DNA of 64,000 nucleotides, taken from NCBI GenBank assembly GCA_934663595.1, contig CAKUKM010000006.1, forward strand, positions 1-64,000, written 5' to 3'. Below the pieces are notes generated by a model, which did not search any database, was not told the origin of the DNA, and saw only the letters and a program-made list of their open reading frames with translations. Within the stretch, counting starts at the first letter, position 1. Each line of letters starts with the position of its first letter. Position numbers and translations under genes: made by a program. Origin of the DNA: an uncultured Clostridia bacterium. GTDB taxonomy: Bacteria > Bacillota > Clostridia > Christensenellales > Aristaeellaceae. This document shows positions 1 through 8,385 of the stretch, piece after piece.

Positions 1-121
1 GCGTCAAAATCTTCGATTTTGCCGTCGGCAGTTTCGCCTTTGGCGAAACCTGAAAACCCTTTGGGTTTTCAGCCTTTGCCAAGTTTTGCTTGAACCCTTC
101 GGGTTCCGGCCGCAAAACTTG
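1..121. repeat. Array of perfect hairpins at window edge
   Basis: A run of back-to-back inverted repeats, each with a 3-nt TTC or TTT loop: CAAAATC/GATTTTG (5-21), GTTTCGCC/GGCGAAAC (32-50), CTGAAAACCC/GGGTTTTCAG (51-73), and GAACCC/GGGTTC (92-106) nested inside CAAGTTTTGC/GCAAAACTTG (79-121). No coding potential is convincing here. The last, nested hairpin belongs to dispersed repeat E1 (next entry), so the array may be a variable extension of that element. It probably continues left of the window. Confidence 0.7.
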
Positions 122-260
122 TAAGGAAGCGATTTTCTCTCCGGGAAATGGGATTTCCCTGCGATAAAATAGCCCCGCGCTCATCGCGCATGTCGCTGAG
201 CTCGATTGAAAGTTCGAGAGGGCTTTGGCCCTCTCGAGCTCTCCCAGGGCTTTTTGACAG
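79..260 (-). repeat. Dispersed structured repeat E1, copy 1 (reverse orientation)
   Basis: Read on the minus strand this stretch matches two other intergenic copies at 34154-34364 and 45057-45264. The shared order is a GAGAGGGC/GCCCTCTC hairpin, a conserved linker containing ATCGAGCTCAGCGACATG, a GGGAAAT-CCC-ATTTCCC hairpin inside a GCTATTTT/GAAAATMGC stem, and a CAAGTTTTGC/GCAAAACTTG stem enclosing a second small hairpin. Paired bases differ between copies while pairing is kept. No transposase or plausible protein is present. It could be a noncoding RNA, a REP/MITE-like element, or a complex transcription terminator. Confidence 0.75.
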
Positions 261-265
261 TCTGC

Positions 266-293
266 TGCCGCAGCTTATGCTGCGGCATTTTTT
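266..293 (+). terminator. Intrinsic terminator
   Basis: TGCCGCAGC-TTAT-GCTGCGGCA followed by a run of six T. It would end rightward transcription of a gene lying left of the window, with E1 copy 1 inside the transcript 3' region. Confidence 0.75.
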
Positions 294-379
294 GCGCTGG
301 AAAGCAAAATCATTTGGAAAGTACAATCGAATGCCAGGTTAACATCGCATTCAGATTCTCAATATCGTCAATTCGCCAA

Positions 380-408
380 TTGCGATTTATTAATATTTGT
401 GGTAGTAT
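380..408 (+). promoter_or_regulatory. Sigma-A promoter of the HTH gene
   Basis: TTGCGA, 17 bp, TAGTAT, about 75 bp before the HTH protein start. Between the terminator (293) and this promoter the sequence is AT-rich and I see nothing else. Confidence 0.45.
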
Positions 409-494
409 AAAGGTGACATCACAGAGTGCGCTCCAATGCTGCGTATATTCCCGCGCACTCCGGCCCGAAAGGGCGCCGTCGAGGAGGAACTTTC

Positions 495-1964
495 ATGCAG
501 GCACTACAGGGCTACATTCAGAAGCTGATGGCGGAGAAGGGGCTGTCCAAATCGGCGCTGGCGGAGGCGCTGGGCTATCGAAGCAAAACCTCATTGGATC
601 GAATTATGGCGGACAACTCGCGCGAAAGCAGCCTGCGCAAATTCAAGCAGGCGGTGCTCGCGGCGTTCCCGATGACGCCGGAGGAAAAGCGCGAATTGAA
701 CGAAGCGGTGCAGATCGGCATTTACGGCATGCGCCAGTATTTATTGAACCAGCAAATGTGGAAATTCGTGCGCGGGGATTATCCCGAAAGCGCGGAGGAC
801 ATTCAGATCACCGCGGCGGAAAACGGCCGCATTATCTCGATGAGCGAGCGCTATCAGGCGGCGCGGAATTTGCATATCACGGTGCTGAACTGCCAGTACA
901 CGCCGGCTCTGTTCGAGCTGCTGCATACTCTGCTGATGCGCGAGGACGTGGTGGTAAATCACTATGTCTATGTCGATGCGGATTCCGTTCGCACGATGGC
1001 GGCGGTGAACGCGCTGATGCGCGTGTTTTACATGAACGGTTACGATTGCTTCGCGCTGAATACGCTGCGCCGTGAGGAGGGCTTCGCCGAATCCGGCATG
1101 AACGCCGCGGATGTGGCGATCTTTGAATACACGGACGCAAACGGTAAACCCTGCGAGGACGTGGCGACCTTCCAGTCGCCCGTTTCCGGCATGATGGCGA
1201 CGCGGCCCGCGCCCACGGGCGCGCTGCGCCGGCTGCTGGGGCTGGACAGCGGCGAATACTATTCGATCAAGCGCATCTATTTCGATTATAACGAGCTGGA
1301 CGATTACATTCAGTTCAGCGCGGATTACGCCGCGCTGGAGGAAAACCGCGCGATCTGGAAAATCAAGCCGGATATCGGCGTGGATCAGATTCCCGTTTCG
1401 ATCATGGAAACGGCGCTGCTGCGCGGCGCCGGCGATAAAAGCGTCGATCCGCAGTTTTTCGAGGTGCTTTCCGCGCTGCGCGAGGTCTACAGAAAGCGCG
1501 TGATGAACTCATTCAGCAAGAAAAAACACGCGCATACGATCATGAAGCGCCGCGCCATGCGCGAATTTGCGCAAACGGGGCGCACGACCGACCATTTCTG
1601 GATGATGTCGCCCTATACGCCGGAGGAGCGCGTTCAGATTCTGCAAACTCTGCTGGAGCAGCAGCAGAATAATCCCTATGTTCATATGTACTTTCTGAAG
1701 GACGACGACGCGCTGCGCGATATCGAAATCGCCTGCTATGAGGATACGGGCATGCTGCTGCTCGAATCCAATACGGATTACCATCTCGAGCGCGGGCATT
1801 CCGAGGTGCTGATTACCCTGAACGAACTGCTGCGGTTGTTCCGCGACTTCTTCATGCGCACGCTGGTGCGCGAATACGTGCTGCCCGAATCCGAAACCTG
1901 CCGATTCCTCCAGCAGCTCATCGAAGAAATCAAATCCGGCCAGCAAACCCCTCCGGCAGAATAA
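495..1964 (+). CDS. HTH-domain protein of unknown function
   Basis: A 489-residue cytosolic protein. Residues about 1-55 read as an XRE/Cro-like helix-turn-helix (LSKSALAEALGYRSKTSLDRI), suggesting a DNA-binding regulator. The remaining 430 residues have no motif I can name; they are mixed alpha/beta with no membrane segment or signal peptide, and could sense a ligand or oligomerise. The ATG at 495 is chosen over upstream in-frame starts because GAGGAGG lies 6-10 bp before it and the HTH begins immediately. It stands alone: its own promoter is at 380-408 and a strong terminator at 2014-2043. The HTH call is fairly secure; any target is unknown. Confidence 0.75.
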   Translation: MQALQGYIQKLMAEKGLSKSALAEALGYRSKTSLDRIMADNSRESSLRKFKQAVLAAFPMTPEEKRELNEAVQIGIYGMRQYLLNQQMWKFVRGDYPESAEDIQITAAENGRIISMSERYQAARNLHITVLNCQYTPALFELLHTLLMREDVVVNHYVYVDADSVRTMAAVNALMRVFYMNGYDCFALNTLRREEGFAESGMNAADVAIFEYTDANGKPCEDVATFQSPVSGMMATRPAPTGALRRLLGLDSGEYYSIKRIYFDYNELDDYIQFSADYAALEENRAIWKIKPDIGVDQIPVSIMETALLRGAGDKSVDPQFFEVLSALREVYRKRVMNSFSKKKHAHTIMKRRAMREFAQTGRTTDHFWMMSPYTPEERVQILQTLLEQQQNNPYVHMYFLKDDDALRDIEIACYEDTGMLLLESNTDYHLERGHSEVLITLNELLRLFRDFFMRTLVREYVLPESETCRFLQQLIEEIKSGQQTPPAE

Positions 1965-2013
1965 CCCCAAGCAAATTTCTGAGGAAAAGCACTCCCATTC
2001 ACACCCCATAAGC

Positions 2014-2043
2014 AAAAAGCAATCGCAGCCGCGATTGCTTTTT
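2014..2043. terminator. Bidirectional intrinsic terminator
   Basis: AAAAAGCAATCGC-AGCC-GCGATTGCTTTTT: 13-bp arms flanked by A and T runs, so it can stop transcription from both directions. It closes the HTH transcription unit and is a backstop for ftsH on the other strand. Confidence 0.85.
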
Positions 2044-2060
2044 GAATTTGAAAAAAACGG

Positions 2061-2326
2061 ATGCCAGCAAATTGAGTCGCTTCCCGACTCAATTTGTGGT
2101 AAATTGGGAACAAGGAATCATCTAGTACAAAGGAAGAAATCAGGTCGCTATCCGACCCGATTTCGTCGCGATCAAGCGCGTCAGCAACTGACAGGCGGTT
2201 CCACCGCCAGGGCGCAAGCCGCCACCACGGCGGCGCAGCGACCGGTAAATTGGGAACAAGAAAACAGATAGCACAACGAAAGAAATCGGGTCGCTACCCG
2301 ACCCGATTTCGTCGCGATCAAGCGCG
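2061..2326. repeat. Dispersed hairpin repeat E2, locus 1
   Basis: Fills the convergent gap between the HTH gene and ftsH. It contains three related hairpins: CAAATTGAGTCG/CGACTCAATTTG (2068-2096), GAAATCAGGTCG/CGACCCGATTTC (2136-2164, one mismatch) and GAAATCGGGTCG/CGACCCGATTTC (2282-2310), spaced by TAAATTGGGAACAAG and a GC-rich block AGGGCGCAAGCCGCCACCA. The same modules recur at 9058-9178 and 53703-53960. The right boundary coincides with the ftsH stop codon, which lies in the repeated GCGTCAGCAA. Likely role is bidirectional transcription termination or a DNA/RNA structural element. Confidence 0.75.
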
Positions 2327-4174
2327 TCAGCAATTGGCCGTCGGCCCCGCCGACAGGATGCGCATGAATTCTTCGCCGGTGATCGTCTCTTTTTCGAGAA
2401 GGTACTTCGCCAGCTCGTGCAGCTTCGGCTCGTTCTCGCGGAGAATCCGATCCGCCTTCGCGCGAGCGGTCTTCACAATCTGCACTACCTGCTGATCGAT
2501 CTTTTCCCCGGTCGCCTGCGAGCACGCCAGAGACGTGTCGCCGCCGAGATAAACATTGTTCTCGGTCTCGAGCGCCACCATGCCGAATTCATCGCTCATG
2601 CCGTAGCGCGCCACCATGCCGCGGGCGAGCTTCGTCGCCTGCTCAATGTCGTTCGACGCGCCGGTCGTGATCTTGCCGAAAATCAGCTGCTCCGCCGCCT
2701 GACCGCCGGTGAGCGTCGCGATCTTGTTCTCCAGTTCAGGCTTGCTCATCAGGAAATGCTCGCCCTGATCCACCTGCATCGTGTAGCCGAGCGCACCGGA
2801 CGTGCGCGGAATGATCGTGATCTTCGTGACCGGCGCGGAATCGCTCTGCATTGCCGCAACAAGCGCGTGACCGATCTCGTGGTACGATACAATGCGCCGT
2901 TCCTCTTCCGAAAGCACCGCCGTCTTGCGCTGATAGCCCGCAATGACCACCTCGACGCTCTCTTCGAGATCCTCCTGCGTCACCATGTCGCGCTTCATCC
3001 GCACCGCGCGCAGTGCCGCTTCGTTGATGATGTTCGCCAGCTCCGCGCCGCTCGCACCGGAGGTCGCGCGCGCAATCGCCGCGTAATCAATGTTCTCCGC
3101 CATCTGAACGTCCTTCGCGTGCACCTTCAGAATCGCGATTCGACCGTTCAAATCGGGCAGCTGCACCGGAATGCGCCGGTCAAAGCGGCCGGGACGCAGC
3201 AGCGCCGGGTCGAGCGATTCGGGACGGTTCGTCGCCGCCAGAATGACCACGCCCTTGCGGCCGTCAAAGCCGTCCATCTCGGTCAGAAGCTGGTTCAGCG
3301 TCTGATCGCGCTCATCGTTGCTGCCAAAGCCGCCGTTGTCGCGCTTTTTGCCGATCGTGTCGATTTCATCGATGAACACGATGCACGGCGCCTTTTCGTT
3401 GGCCTGCTTGAATAGATCGCGCACCTTCGCCGCGCCCATGCCGACGAACATTTCCATGAATTCAGAGCCGCTGATCGAGAAGAAGGGCACCTTCGCCTCG
3501 CCCGCGACCGCCTTCGCCAGAAGCGTTTTGCCCGTTCCGGGAGGGCCGACGAGCAGCGCGCCCTTCGGCAGCTTCGCGCCGATCTTCGCGTACTTCTCCG
3601 GCTCGTGCAGGAAATCGACGATCTCCACCAGCGCGTCCTTCGCCTCGTCTTCGCCGGCGACATTGGCAAACGTAATTCCGGTTTCGTTTTCGGCAACGAT
3701 CTTCGCGTTGGATTTGCCGAAGCTCATCGTGTTGCCGCCGGGCATGCCCTGCTTCTGCAGGCGGCGCAGCAGCATCTGGCCGATCAGACTGAACAGCGCG
3801 ATCGGAACTACCCACGAAATAATGAAGTTCAGCAGCGGCGAATTCTGCGTCGGAATCGTGGATTCAAACGTAACGCCCGCCGCTTTCAGCCGCTCAACCA
3901 GACCGTCGTCCGGGAACGCGCCGGTCTTGTACATGCCTTCCTTGCCGCTTTCATCCTTCGCAATGAAGACGATCTGCTCGTTGTCCTGCTCGAGCGCGAC
4001 CTCCGTGACCTTTTTGCCATCGATCATCTGCAGGAATTCGCTGTAGCTGACCTCCTTCACCTGCCGCTGCAGCAGCGACGGGAACAGCAGCGCGTTCAGC
4101 AGGAGAATCACAATCATTGCAACCGCGTAATAGTAAATCAGCGGTTTCTTGCTGGGCTTATCGGATTGGATCAT
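2327..4174 (-). CDS. ftsH: ATP-dependent zinc metalloprotease FtsH
   Basis: Membrane-anchored AAA+ protease that degrades misfolded or regulatory membrane and cytosolic proteins as a hexamer. 615 residues, normal for the family. Two membrane segments (about 13-34 and 114-136) bracket a short extracytoplasmic domain. The AAA domain has Walker A GPPGTGKT (210-217), Walker B CIVFIDEID (264-272) and the second region of homology with LRPGRFDRR. The zinc site is HEIGH (432-436), with the later ASNDIEQATKLARGM supplying the third ligand. The start at 4174 is preferred over an ATG 18 bp upstream because AAAGGAGTGG precedes it. It appears monocistronic. The stop codon lies at the edge of repeat E2. 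Confidence 0.97.
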   Translation of the reverse strand: MIQSDKPSKKPLIYYYAVAMIVILLLNALLFPSLLQRQVKEVSYSEFLQMIDGKKVTEVALEQDNEQIVFIAKDESGKEGMYKTGAFPDDGLVERLKAAGVTFESTIPTQNSPLLNFIISWVVPIALFSLIGQMLLRRLQKQGMPGGNTMSFGKSNAKIVAENETGITFANVAGEDEAKDALVEIVDFLHEPEKYAKIGAKLPKGALLVGPPGTGKTLLAKAVAGEAKVPFFSISGSEFMEMFVGMGAAKVRDLFKQANEKAPCIVFIDEIDTIGKKRDNGGFGSNDERDQTLNQLLTEMDGFDGRKGVVILAATNRPESLDPALLRPGRFDRRIPVQLPDLNGRIAILKVHAKDVQMAENIDYAAIARATSGASGAELANIINEAALRAVRMKRDMVTQEDLEESVEVVIAGYQRKTAVLSEEERRIVSYHEIGHALVAAMQSDSAPVTKITIIPRTSGALGYTMQVDQGEHFLMSKPELENKIATLTGGQAAEQLIFGKITTGASNDIEQATKLARGMVARYGMSDEFGMVALETENNVYLGGDTSLACSQATGEKIDQQVVQIVKTARAKADRILRENEPKLHELAKYLLEKETITGEEFMRILSAGPTANC

Positions 4175-4203
4175 GCATTCCACTCCTTTCATGATGTGGG
4201 TTC

Positions 4204-4212
4204 AGTATAGCA
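4204..4212 (-). promoter_or_regulatory. Extended -10 element for ftsH
   Basis: Minus-strand TGCTATACT, an extended -10 sequence, about 30 bp before the ftsH start. I do not see a good -35 box at the usual spacing; a TTGACC lies 24 bp away, which is too far. No CIRCE or CtsR operator is visible. Confidence 0.4.
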
Positions 4213-4259
4213 TATTTTTTAAAGGTTGAGAATGGTCAAATTTCGTTTCGTGCCCAAAA

Positions 4260-7205
4260 TCAGGCATTTTTTGCAATTTTTACCAGCATGCTCGCGAGCC
4301 CGACGTTGTAGCCGGACGCCGCGTAAATCGCATGCAGGCTCCGATCCGCAACGATCGCCAGCGGCAGCTTGCCCGGATCGACATACACCTGCCGCGCCAG
4401 CAGCGCCCATTCGGTCTCTCTGCCGCCGGTCAGCACCGGCGCGCCCGGGAATCGCGCCAGAACGCGGTGCAGCAGCTCGTTTTCGCGCGTGCTGCCGCTC
4501 AATACAAACGCCGGGCGCAGCGCGTCGAACGCGTCCGCCTGCGCGAGAATCTCGCCCAGCAGATGCTCCGTCGGCTCCGCGCCGGGATTCAGCCGCATCA
4601 GAATCGCGCCGCCGGACGTGGCGGAGGCGATCGACGCGCCGGAATCGAGCGCAAAATCGTCGATCGGGTAATCCGCAAGCATTTCCGAAAGCTGCGCCGG
4701 GAAGAAGCGCAGCTCGACCGAGCGATTTTCGCCCGCGCCCAGCCGAATTTGCAGCGCGCTTGCGTGAATATCGCCGTTCGGCAGGCGATTTGCGGTCAGA
4801 AGCCGGTATTCACCCGGCTCGGCGGGGAAGGTCAGCGCGTCGCCCTGCCAGCCGGCGGCGGACAGATCGAGCGTTCGATATTCCCCGCGGTCGAGGCGCG
4901 CAATCGTGAAATCCTCGAAGTATTTCGGCGCAGCGCCGGCGGGACGCACCAGCGAAAGCGTCGCCGTGCGCGGCCGCGGCGCGACAAACGCGTCGTTTTG
5001 CCAGTATTCGGGCTGCAAATCCGCCGGATTCAGCCGCGCAGGCACGCCGAGCGCGCGGCAAATCGCGACGAACAGCACGTCCTGCGAGCGCGGCGACGCA
5101 AAACCGGTGCGCAGCGCGGCCGCGGGCGTCGTAAACAGCGCGTCGTAGTCGAGCTCGGGCGCGCAGCGAATGTGTTTGTAAATCCAATCCGCAATGCGCG
5201 CAGGATTTTCGGCCATGTCGCGGCGCTCCGCCTCGCCGAAGCGTTCGAGAATCTCAGCGCGCACCGGAACCAGCATCTCGTCAGAAACCCGCGGGCAGAG
5301 AACGTAATCGCGGTAGAAGGCGGGAGAAAGACCGCCGGAATTCATCGCGGGATGGGCGCTTTCGTTGGAAGGTCGCGCAGCGCAATCAGGCGCAGGACAT
5401 TTGCGCGCGGCGGAATCGTCGCAAGCCGCAAGCGCTTCGCCGGAGGAACGCGGGCAGAGCGGCGAATCGTCGCAAGCCGCAAACGCTTCGCCGGAGGAAC
5501 GCGGGCAGAGCGGCGAATCGTCGTGCGCGACAGGCGCTTTATCGGAAATGCGCGCGGTAGGACCGGGATTGGCATGGATCAGCGCATCTTCGAGCACTTC
5601 GATGCCCACATCGCGCAAATCCTTCTGCGAAAGCGAGTGCAGCAGCGCGCGACGACGAGCAAAATCATCGCCATTTGCGAGGCACGCGGCAGGTTGATCG
5701 CTGTCGCAAAGCGCATTCAGCGAATCCGCGTTGCCGTTCGCGAGGAATTTGGCCAATCGTTCGCAATTGCTGCGGCTTTCGCGGAACAGGTTCAGCAGGT
5801 CGGCGTCCTCTCCGGCTAGGGCGTTTGCGGTATTCAACATCGCCCGCACGCGCTCGGCGCGGAGGCGATTTGCCGCCGCATTCCGCTCCGCTGCGCGCGC
5901 CGCCTGTTCCGGCGAGGGCTGCGGCATGCACGCGCCATTGCCGATGGGTGCGCGCACCGCCCAATCCTGCCAACGATTTTGCGCAGAGCCCGCCGCTCGA
6001 TCGGCAATCGGCTGCGCGTTTTGCATATCTCCGGGCAAAATCAGATCGACGCAATCGCCGTCGCGCGTGTCGATTAAATCCTCCGCCGCGCGATTTCCGC
6101 GCACCGCCCAATCCTGCCAGCCATTTCGCGCAGAAACCGCCATTCCCTCGGCAACCAGCTGCGCGTTTTGCGCATCTCCGGGCAAAATCAGATCAATGCA
6201 ATCGCCATCGCGCGTGTCGATCAGAGCTTCCGCCGCGCGATTTTCGTGCGTTGCGCGGATAAACAGGCTGCCGAGGCCGCATTCCAGCGCGGCTTCTCCG
6301 TTTGAATCGGTCGGGATCTGCGCGACGGGATAGATTTCGCCCATGTTGAGAATGCCGAAGCTCGCCTTCGCGCCCGCAATCGGCGCGCCGTTTGCATTGC
6401 GCACGCGAACGGTCAGGCGCGTGGTCGGCGCGTAGCGCGCGGTCTGGTTCAGATACGTCACCGCGCCGCGGCGCGCGAGAAAATCCGGCCGCGCGCCGCT
6501 TTCGAAGGTGCGGCTGTGAATGAGCATCGCGCGGTTGGCGGCGCTGTTGAACCATGCGCGATCGAGTATTTCCTCCGGCTCGCACGCGCCGAGGAAGCGC
6601 CATTCGCCGTTCAGCCAGACCTCGACCCACGCGTGATTGTCGTCGCAATGCGCCCAGCGCGGCGTGTAAATCTGCCGCGCAGCGAAGCCGACGGCGCGCA
6701 GGGCGTTGACCAGGAACGTCGATTCCTCGCCGCAGCGGCCGTAGGCGGAGCGATAGGCGTCGAGCGCGGAGATCGTGCGCACGTCGGTGGAGCGATAGGT
6801 CATGTTTTCGGCGCACCAGTAATTGATCTCGAGAATTGCCCGCTCGGCGGAAAGCCCCTCGATGCGCGGCGCGAGAAGCGCGTGAAAGAGCGCGCGGCAA
6901 TCGCTGAGCGCCTCCTCGTTGACGCGCAGCGGCAGCACGTATTCGCAAAACAACGCCTCCGAAAGCGCGCCAGGCGCCTGCCTGCGCAGAAACACGGCGT
7001 GCTCTGCGGCGCGTCGGAACAGCTCGAAGGGATAGTTTCCCCAATCGCTGAGCGGGCTAAACGCATAGAGAATGCGCAGCGCTTCGCGCGTGTCCGCGTG
7101 CGGGACGGCCTGAATCTGTCGGGCGACGCGGCGCGCGAACGGAAAGCGCGCGAGAATCGTGCGCCATTGATCTGCGGCGCGGCTGAGTGTGTGGGCTGAG
7201 AACAT
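4260..7205 (-). CDS. Large transglutaminase-like protein with thioredoxin-like C-terminus
   Basis: 981 residues, no signal peptide, probably cytosolic. A helical N-terminal region leads into a transglutaminase core at about residues 165-240: GRCGEES gives the catalytic Cys and DDNHAWVEVW the His. After it comes a carboxypeptidase-regulatory-like beta domain. A second, degenerate transglutaminase-like region (TGFASPRSQDVLFVAICRAL, Cys apparently replaced by Ser) lies around residue 700. The end (LRPAFVLSGSTRENELLHRVL) resembles a thioredoxin-like fold lacking the CxxC. The centre holds two sets of recent in-frame tandem duplications, listed separately. The ATG at 7205 follows GGAGG by 8 bp. 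The real substrate is unknown; protease and cross-linking roles are both possible. It is divergent from the AraC regulator, which may control it. Confidence 0.7.
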   Translation of the reverse strand: MFSAHTLSRAADQWRTILARFPFARRVARQIQAVPHADTREALRILYAFSPLSDWGNYPFELFRRAAEHAVFLRRQAPGALSEALFCEYVLPLRVNEEALSDCRALFHALLAPRIEGLSAERAILEINYWCAENMTYRSTDVRTISALDAYRSAYGRCGEESTFLVNALRAVGFAARQIYTPRWAHCDDNHAWVEVWLNGEWRFLGACEPEEILDRAWFNSAANRAMLIHSRTFESGARPDFLARRGAVTYLNQTARYAPTTRLTVRVRNANGAPIAGAKASFGILNMGEIYPVAQIPTDSNGEAALECGLGSLFIRATHENRAAEALIDTRDGDCIDLILPGDAQNAQLVAEGMAVSARNGWQDWAVRGNRAAEDLIDTRDGDCVDLILPGDMQNAQPIADRAAGSAQNRWQDWAVRAPIGNGACMPQPSPEQAARAAERNAAANRLRAERVRAMLNTANALAGEDADLLNLFRESRSNCERLAKFLANGNADSLNALCDSDQPAACLANGDDFARRRALLHSLSQKDLRDVGIEVLEDALIHANPGPTARISDKAPVAHDDSPLCPRSSGEAFAACDDSPLCPRSSGEALAACDDSAARKCPAPDCAARPSNESAHPAMNSGGLSPAFYRDYVLCPRVSDEMLVPVRAEILERFGEAERRDMAENPARIADWIYKHIRCAPELDYDALFTTPAAALRTGFASPRSQDVLFVAICRALGVPARLNPADLQPEYWQNDAFVAPRPRTATLSLVRPAGAAPKYFEDFTIARLDRGEYRTLDLSAAGWQGDALTFPAEPGEYRLLTANRLPNGDIHASALQIRLGAGENRSVELRFFPAQLSEMLADYPIDDFALDSGASIASATSGGAILMRLNPGAEPTEHLLGEILAQADAFDALRPAFVLSGSTRENELLHRVLARFPGAPVLTGGRETEWALLARQVYVDPGKLPLAIVADRSLHAIYAASGYNVGLASMLVKIAKNA
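5413..5526. repeat. 51-bp in-frame tandem repeat inside the transglutaminase gene
   Basis: Two nearly identical 51-bp units (5413-5463, 5464-5514) plus a decayed third, encoding CDDSPLCPRSSGEA-type 17-residue repeats. The unit length is a multiple of 3, so copy changes keep the frame. Confidence 0.85.
5952..6245. repeat. 147-bp in-frame tandem duplication inside the transglutaminase gene
   Basis: Two diverged 147-bp units (5952-6098 and 6099-6245) encode 49-residue repeats containing LIDTRDGDC-DLILPGD and WQDWAVR. This duplicates the end of the carboxypeptidase-regulatory-like beta domain. Confidence 0.8.
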
Positions 7206-7297
7206 GATCGATCGCCTCCATGAACGGAATCTTGAGGGAAATCCGCTGTTTTCTGAATCAATTATCCCATAATTCCCATGAATTTGCAACGGATGGA

Positions 7298-7326
7298 TTG
7301 GAAAAACGGTGAAAATGCGGTATAAT
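7298..7326 (+). promoter_or_regulatory. Sigma-A promoter of the AraC regulator
   Basis: TTGGAA, 17 bp, TATAAT. Transcription would start near 7333, leaving a leader of about 12 nt; this excludes the in-frame ATG at 7309 as the start codon. Confidence 0.75.
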
Positions 7327-7344
7327 GGCATTGGAGGGATGCCT

Positions 7345-8307
7345 GTGGCGGAAATTCTGATGCTGAACGGCTTTGACGGGAACAGTCTGGGCGCGATTCC
7401 CTGCGCGGACGGCGGCGGGCGGATCGATTGTTATCGCCTGTTCGACGGCGTAATGGCGATGCGGATTCATCTGGAGACGCACGGCTTCTGCGAAACGCGC
7501 GAGCTGCACGACGGAATCGAGATCAATTTCTGCGCGGCGGGGCGCTTCGAGAGCAGCTTTTCGCCGCGCGATCACGCGACGCTCACGCCCGGCGACATGG
7601 CGCTGAGCACGTTCGACGGCGTTCACGGCGCGAAATCGGAATCGCGGCTGCCGCTGGGCTATTACGAGGGCGTTTGCCTTTCGGTGGATTGCGCGCGCGC
7701 TGCGGCCTGGATGCGCGAAAACGTCGCCCCGCTGCAAACCGATTTTGCCGCAATGCGCGAAAATCTGCTCGGCGGGCGCTGGTATGCCGCGATGAACGCC
7801 GGCCCGCGCTGCGAGCACGTGTTTCGCGAGCTGCTGGAAAACCTCGCGTATTTCGATCGCGAATATCTGATCATGAAGACGCTCGAGCTGTTCATGCTGC
7901 TCAAGAGCGTGCCGCGCGCCGAGCTGAACGCCGATTACTGCTCGGCCGAGCAGCTGCGCCTCGCGCGCCATTTGCGCGATCATCTTCTGTCCGACCGGAA
8001 CAACTATGTCTCCCTCGCGCGGCTGGCCGAGGAACATCAGATTTCCGTTTCGCATCTGCAAAAGCTGTTTCGCCAGGCCTACGGCGCGCCCATTTATCAT
8101 TATATCAAGGAATATCGCCTAGAGCAGGCCGCCGTGGAGCTCGCGCGCAGCGACAAGCGCATCGTCGAAATCGCGCTCGACGCCGGCTACGACAGCGCCA
8201 GCAAGTTCTCCGAGGCCTTCCGCAAGCGCTATCGCGCCACCCCCAGCGCCTATCGCGCCGCTGCAAGGCTTTCATCAAAACGGGATACTTTGGATAAAAC
8301 GGAATAG
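7345..8307 (+). CDS. AraC-family transcriptional regulator
   Basis: 320 residues. The N-terminal 200 residues form a cupin-like ligand domain (HDGIEINFCAAGRFESSF). The C-terminal 100 residues carry the two AraC helix-turn-helix motifs (LARLAEEHQISVSHLQKLF and IVEIALDAGYDSASKFSEAF). Probably a ligand-dependent activator or repressor. The GTG at 7345 is chosen because GGAGGG sits 6 bp upstream and because the TATAAT at 7321 overlaps the upstream ATG region. It is divergent from the transglutaminase gene with 139 bp between the starts, so it may regulate that gene. The ligand is unknown. Confidence 0.85.
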   Translation: MAEILMLNGFDGNSLGAIPCADGGGRIDCYRLFDGVMAMRIHLETHGFCETRELHDGIEINFCAAGRFESSFSPRDHATLTPGDMALSTFDGVHGAKSESRLPLGYYEGVCLSVDCARAAAWMRENVAPLQTDFAAMRENLLGGRWYAAMNAGPRCEHVFRELLENLAYFDREYLIMKTLELFMLLKSVPRAELNADYCSAEQLRLARHLRDHLLSDRNNYVSLARLAEEHQISVSHLQKLFRQAYGAPIYHYIKEYRLEQAAVELARSDKRIVEIALDAGYDSASKFSEAFRKRYRATPSAYRAAARLSSKRDTLDKTE

Positions 8308-8385
8308 ATCTTTGCGTCTCTAAGTGTTATACTGATTCGCGGTTAAAGCAATCTAACCAAGAATGATAAGGAGGCGCTGGACGAG

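Noticed and set aside
148..342. Short protein in E1 copies (begins MGFPCDKIAPRS)
   Set aside because: The frame recurs in another copy (45154-44960, minus) only because the DNA is repeated; it diverges and ends differently, and base changes follow pairing, not codons.
206..1075. Plus-strand open frame starting in the repeat and overlapping the HTH gene
   Set aside because: Out of frame with the HTH protein, Arg/Gly/Ala-rich, no ribosome site at its start.
2035..2495. Small proteins in the E2 repeat near ftsH
   Set aside because: They consist of hairpin sequence and continue antisense into ftsH; no ribosome site.
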